From the NCBI GenBank assembly GCA_963709355.1, contig CAVPVY010000008.1:1-27685 (forward strand): a stretch of DNA of 27,685 nt, read 5' to 3'. The notes under the pieces were generated by a model, which did not search any database, was not told the origin of the DNA, and saw only the letters and a list, made by a program, of their open reading frames with translations. Shown here in pieces: positions 26,070-27,685 of the stretch (position 1 is the stretch's first letter; every line of letters starts with the position of its first letter). This stretch comes from PLOWO2-12-38-17 sp963709355 (GTDB taxonomy: Bacteria; Planctomycetota; Brocadiia; Brocadiales; Brocadiaceae). The translations under genes were made by a program, and so were the position numbers.

Positions 26070-27384
26070 CAGTGTCGTCCGGTTAGGTTTTTGCGTAATA
26101 AATTAAAACAAAATAAATTTTGGGGAGGCAATTTTTTGCTTGACATTTTGAAATAAAGTTCTGCGGCGAAATTTTTATAACACTTTAAATATAAAGGAGT
26201 TATAAAAATGCCGTATACAATTGAGCCATTAAACAAAAATCAAGCAAATCCGTCTTTTCATGAATTATTTGCTCCTGTCTATAGAATGCTATTCCATACA
26301 CCTCCTCTTGAATCAAAAGGAGACAGACCATTGCAAATGACTTTTGAACATCAACTAAAAGCATTAATCTTCTACCACCTTGAAGAATACTCATCAGGAA
26401 GCCATCTTATTCAGGCTCTAGAAGAAGATGATTTTGCCAGGAAGGTGATTGCACCGCCTGACGGTATTAAAAAAAGTAGCTTTTTCGAGGCCGTCAACCA
26501 CAGAGGGCTGGAGCAATTAGTATATATTTTCGAGAAACTCCAAGCTGATGCCGCTAAAACTCTGCCAAAGGAGTGTGCTCATCTTGGAGACCTCATCTCT
26601 ATTGACGGGTCTTTAATAGATGCTGTTCTTTCTATGCACTGGGCAGACTATAGAGATGGTTCAAAAAAAGCGAAGGCTCACCTTGGCTTTGATATTAACC
26701 ACTCTATCCCATCAAAAATATTTCTCACAGACGGCAAAGGTGATGAACGTCCGTTCGTAAGCAAAATACTCTCTCCCGGTCAGACCGGTATCATGGATCG
26801 TTATTATCAATGCCACAAGGACTTTGACTTATGGCAAACTGAAGGAAAACATTTTGTTTGCCGTATTAAAAAAACAACCAATAAGACTGTCATAGAAACC
26901 AGTCCGGTACGTCCTGATTCAATTGTCTTTTATGATGCTACAGTACTTCTTGGAACACCTCATGTCAATCAAACAAGAAAACCAGTTCGCCTTGTCGGAT
27001 ACCGTGTCGATGGCAAAAAATACTGGGTTGCTACAGATCGATATGACATCACAGCAGAAGAAGTTGCATATATTTATAAGCTTCGCTGGGATATCGAAAT
27101 ATTCTTTGGATGGTGGAAACGCCATCTTAAAGTATATCACCTTATTGCACGATCACAATATGGGCTCATGGTGCAAATACTTGCAGGACTCATTACGTAC
27201 CTGCTCATAGCCATATATTGCCACAACAATTTTAACGAAAAAGTATCCATCAAAAGAGTCAGAGAGTTGAGGATCAAAATTAAGAATGAAATCGGAAAAT
27301 TTGATTTTGCTCCTTCAACAAAGAATAATTATAAAGAACAGAGAAAAAATCACGCTTACGCAAAAACCTAACCGGACGACACTG
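26070..27384. mobile_element. Complete IS4-family insertion sequence, 1315 bp
   Basis: The element starts CAGTGTCGTCCGGTTAGG and ends with the exact reverse complement. The terminal inverted repeats (26070-26098 and 27356-27384) are identical over 29 bases, and a 9-bp duplication AATAAGATC flanks the element. One transposase gene fills most of the interior on the plus strand, opposite to all other genes here. The perfect ends, perfect duplication and intact gene suggest a recent insertion and a probably active element. The right repeat contains the end of the transposase gene. Confidence 0.96.
26208..27371 (+). CDS. IS4-family DDE transposase
   Basis: A 387-residue cut-and-paste transposase. 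The catalytic triad is Asp133 (LISIDGSLIDA), Asp197 (TGIMDRYYQ) and Glu297 within the IS4 signature Y-x2-R-x3-E-x6-K (Tyr290, Arg293, Glu297, Lys304: IYKLRWDIEIFFGWWKRHLK). The N-terminal part (DRPLQMTFEHQLKALIFYHL) is the usual DNA-binding helical region. The start ATG follows AAAGGAG. The reading frame ends HAYAKT with the TAA stop inside the right inverted repeat, so the last codons are fixed by the repeat. No frameshift is present, in contrast to many genes of the glycan locus. It is expected to act on its own ends and possibly on those of the miniature element at 23983-24151. Confidence 0.95.
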   Translation: MPYTIEPLNKNQANPSFHELFAPVYRMLFHTPPLESKGDRPLQMTFEHQLKALIFYHLEEYSSGSHLIQALEEDDFARKVIAPPDGIKKSSFFEAVNHRGLEQLVYIFEKLQADAAKTLPKECAHLGDLISIDGSLIDAVLSMHWADYRDGSKKAKAHLGFDINHSIPSKIFLTDGKGDERPFVSKILSPGQTGIMDRYYQCHKDFDLWQTEGKHFVCRIKKTTNKTVIETSPVRPDSIVFYDATVLLGTPHVNQTRKPVRLVGYRVDGKKYWVATDRYDITAEEVAYIYKLRWDIEIFFGWWKRHLKVYHLIARSQYGLMVQILAGLITYLLIAIYCHNNFNEKVSIKRVRELRIKIKNEIGKFDFAPSTKNNYKEQRKNHAYAKT

Positions 27385-27393
27385 AATAAGATC
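27385..27393. repeat. Target-site duplication, right copy (AATAAGATC)
   Basis: Exact match to 26061-26069. Confidence 0.95.
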
Positions 27394-27511
27394 AATAATG
27401 CTAACCGCAAAATCAACAGATCTGTTCCAAACTTCTAAATCCTCATAACCAAACTTCACTTTATCACTCCTTCCTATCAGCTTTTATTTTTGGCCTTTAG
27501 TATAGTCATTT

Positions 27512-27567
27512 AAGTTGAAAAGTTAAAGATCAAAGGTGAAAGGTCGAAGCTGAAAGAGGAAAGGGGA
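27512..27567. repeat. Heptamer repeat array AAGNNNA, about eight units
   Basis: In 7-base register the units read AAGTTGA, AAAGTTA, AAGATCA, AAGGTGA, AAGGTCG, AAGCTGA, AAGAGGA, AAGGGGA. The purine-rich first three bases are kept, while the rest vary. It lies upstream of the interrupted four-helix-bundle gene and mirrors the arrays downstream of it at 25657-25740. The remaining bases to 27685 hold no gene that I can support. Confidence 0.75.
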
Positions 27568-27685
27568 ATCATGGTTGTTAGTGCGATGAGGAGTGCTTCG
27601 CTTGAGGTTTGAGCGATATAAATAAATTTCTGGATTAATTTATGTAAAGAATCCATTATGTATTTTTCTTTTCTCTTTAATGATA

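Larger units (their letters stand above)
25767..27459 (-). pseudogene. Four-helix-bundle (23S rRNA intervening-sequence type) protein, interrupted by an IS
   Basis: The gene is read from a GTG at 27459 (AGGAAGGAG ribosome-binding site seven bases before) to the stop at 25767, with the IS at 26070-27384 in the middle. The first 25 codons lie at 27459-27385 (KFGYEDLEVWNRSVDFAV...), the rest at 26069-25767 (ENINTSRKHYRLLEQIEA..., AMNLAEGKGRFSKKEFVQYC, SLYETMTLLEIF). The start EDLEVW and the NLAEGKGR-S-x-x-EF motif identify the family (TIGR02436-like). If one copy of the 9-bp duplication and the IS are removed, the halves join in frame into about 124 codons, the usual family length. The function of the family is unknown; the helical bundle may bind nucleic acid. 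As it stands the gene is inactivated. Confidence 0.88.

Noticed and set aside
25767..27459. Diversity-generating retroelement (Avd-type four-helix bundle)
   Set aside because: No reverse transcriptase, template repeat or variable repeat is present; the protein is the ordinary TIGR02436-like type.
1..27685. CRISPR array or defence island
   Set aside because: No regularly spaced repeats with unique spacers and no Cas or restriction genes were seen; the periodic repeats are contiguous 7-mers.

Overview
The window is an AT-rich stretch from a Gram-negative bacterium. An outer-membrane type polysaccharide export protein (Wza/SLBB family) next to a Wzz/Wzc-type co-polymerase implies an outer membrane. 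The mix of a DUF4388-type domain, a STAS-PilZ protein, a four-helix-bundle (23S rRNA intervening-sequence type) protein and heptad repeats would fit a deep-branching lineage such as an anammox-type planctomycete. That placement is an inference of low confidence; there is no marker gene here.

Positions 23377 down to about 161 hold one large extracellular polysaccharide / surface glycan locus, all on the minus strand (read right to left). It begins with export (SLBB protein, 22775-23377) and a long chain-length/kinase protein with an unusual domain insert (19902-22598). A polyprenol-phosphate type glycosyltransferase follows, then two small membrane proteins, a VCBS/FG-GAP repeat protein, a hexapeptide acyltransferase, an LPG-synthase-TM/flippase-like membrane protein, a methyltransferase, a radical SAM/SPASM protein, a formyltransferase, a second methyltransferase and a GT4 glycosyltransferase. 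Next come GDP-mannose 4,6-dehydratase and a perosamine-synthase-like aminotransferase, which together would give GDP-perosamine; the formyltransferase could N-formylate it. After these lies a cassette of 2-hydroxyacid dehydrogenase, SDR epimerase, HAD phosphatase and CMP-sugar-type cytidylyltransferase, which suggests a second, CMP-activated building block. A Wzx-type flippase, a third methyltransferase and an unrecognised gene end the locus at the left edge. At least eight of these genes are broken by apparent single-base frameshifts, several at short homopolymers, while the others are intact.

Positions 23378-27685 are different: long non-coding DNA, a 169-bp miniature element (23983-24151), a STAS-PilZ protein (24552-25298) likely to sense c-di-GMP, and a four-helix-bundle gene interrupted by a complete IS4-family insertion sequence (26070-27384, 9-bp target duplication, 29-bp perfect ends). 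The miniature element shares the inner ends of this IS and also has a 9-bp target duplication, so it looks like a non-autonomous relative. Degenerate 7-bp periodic repeats lie on both sides of the four-helix-bundle gene.

The least ordinary items are the DUF4388-like insertion inside the ATPase domain of the Wzc-like protein, the IS/miniature-element pair, and the heptad repeats around the interrupted gene. No CRISPR array, rRNA or convincing tRNA was found.
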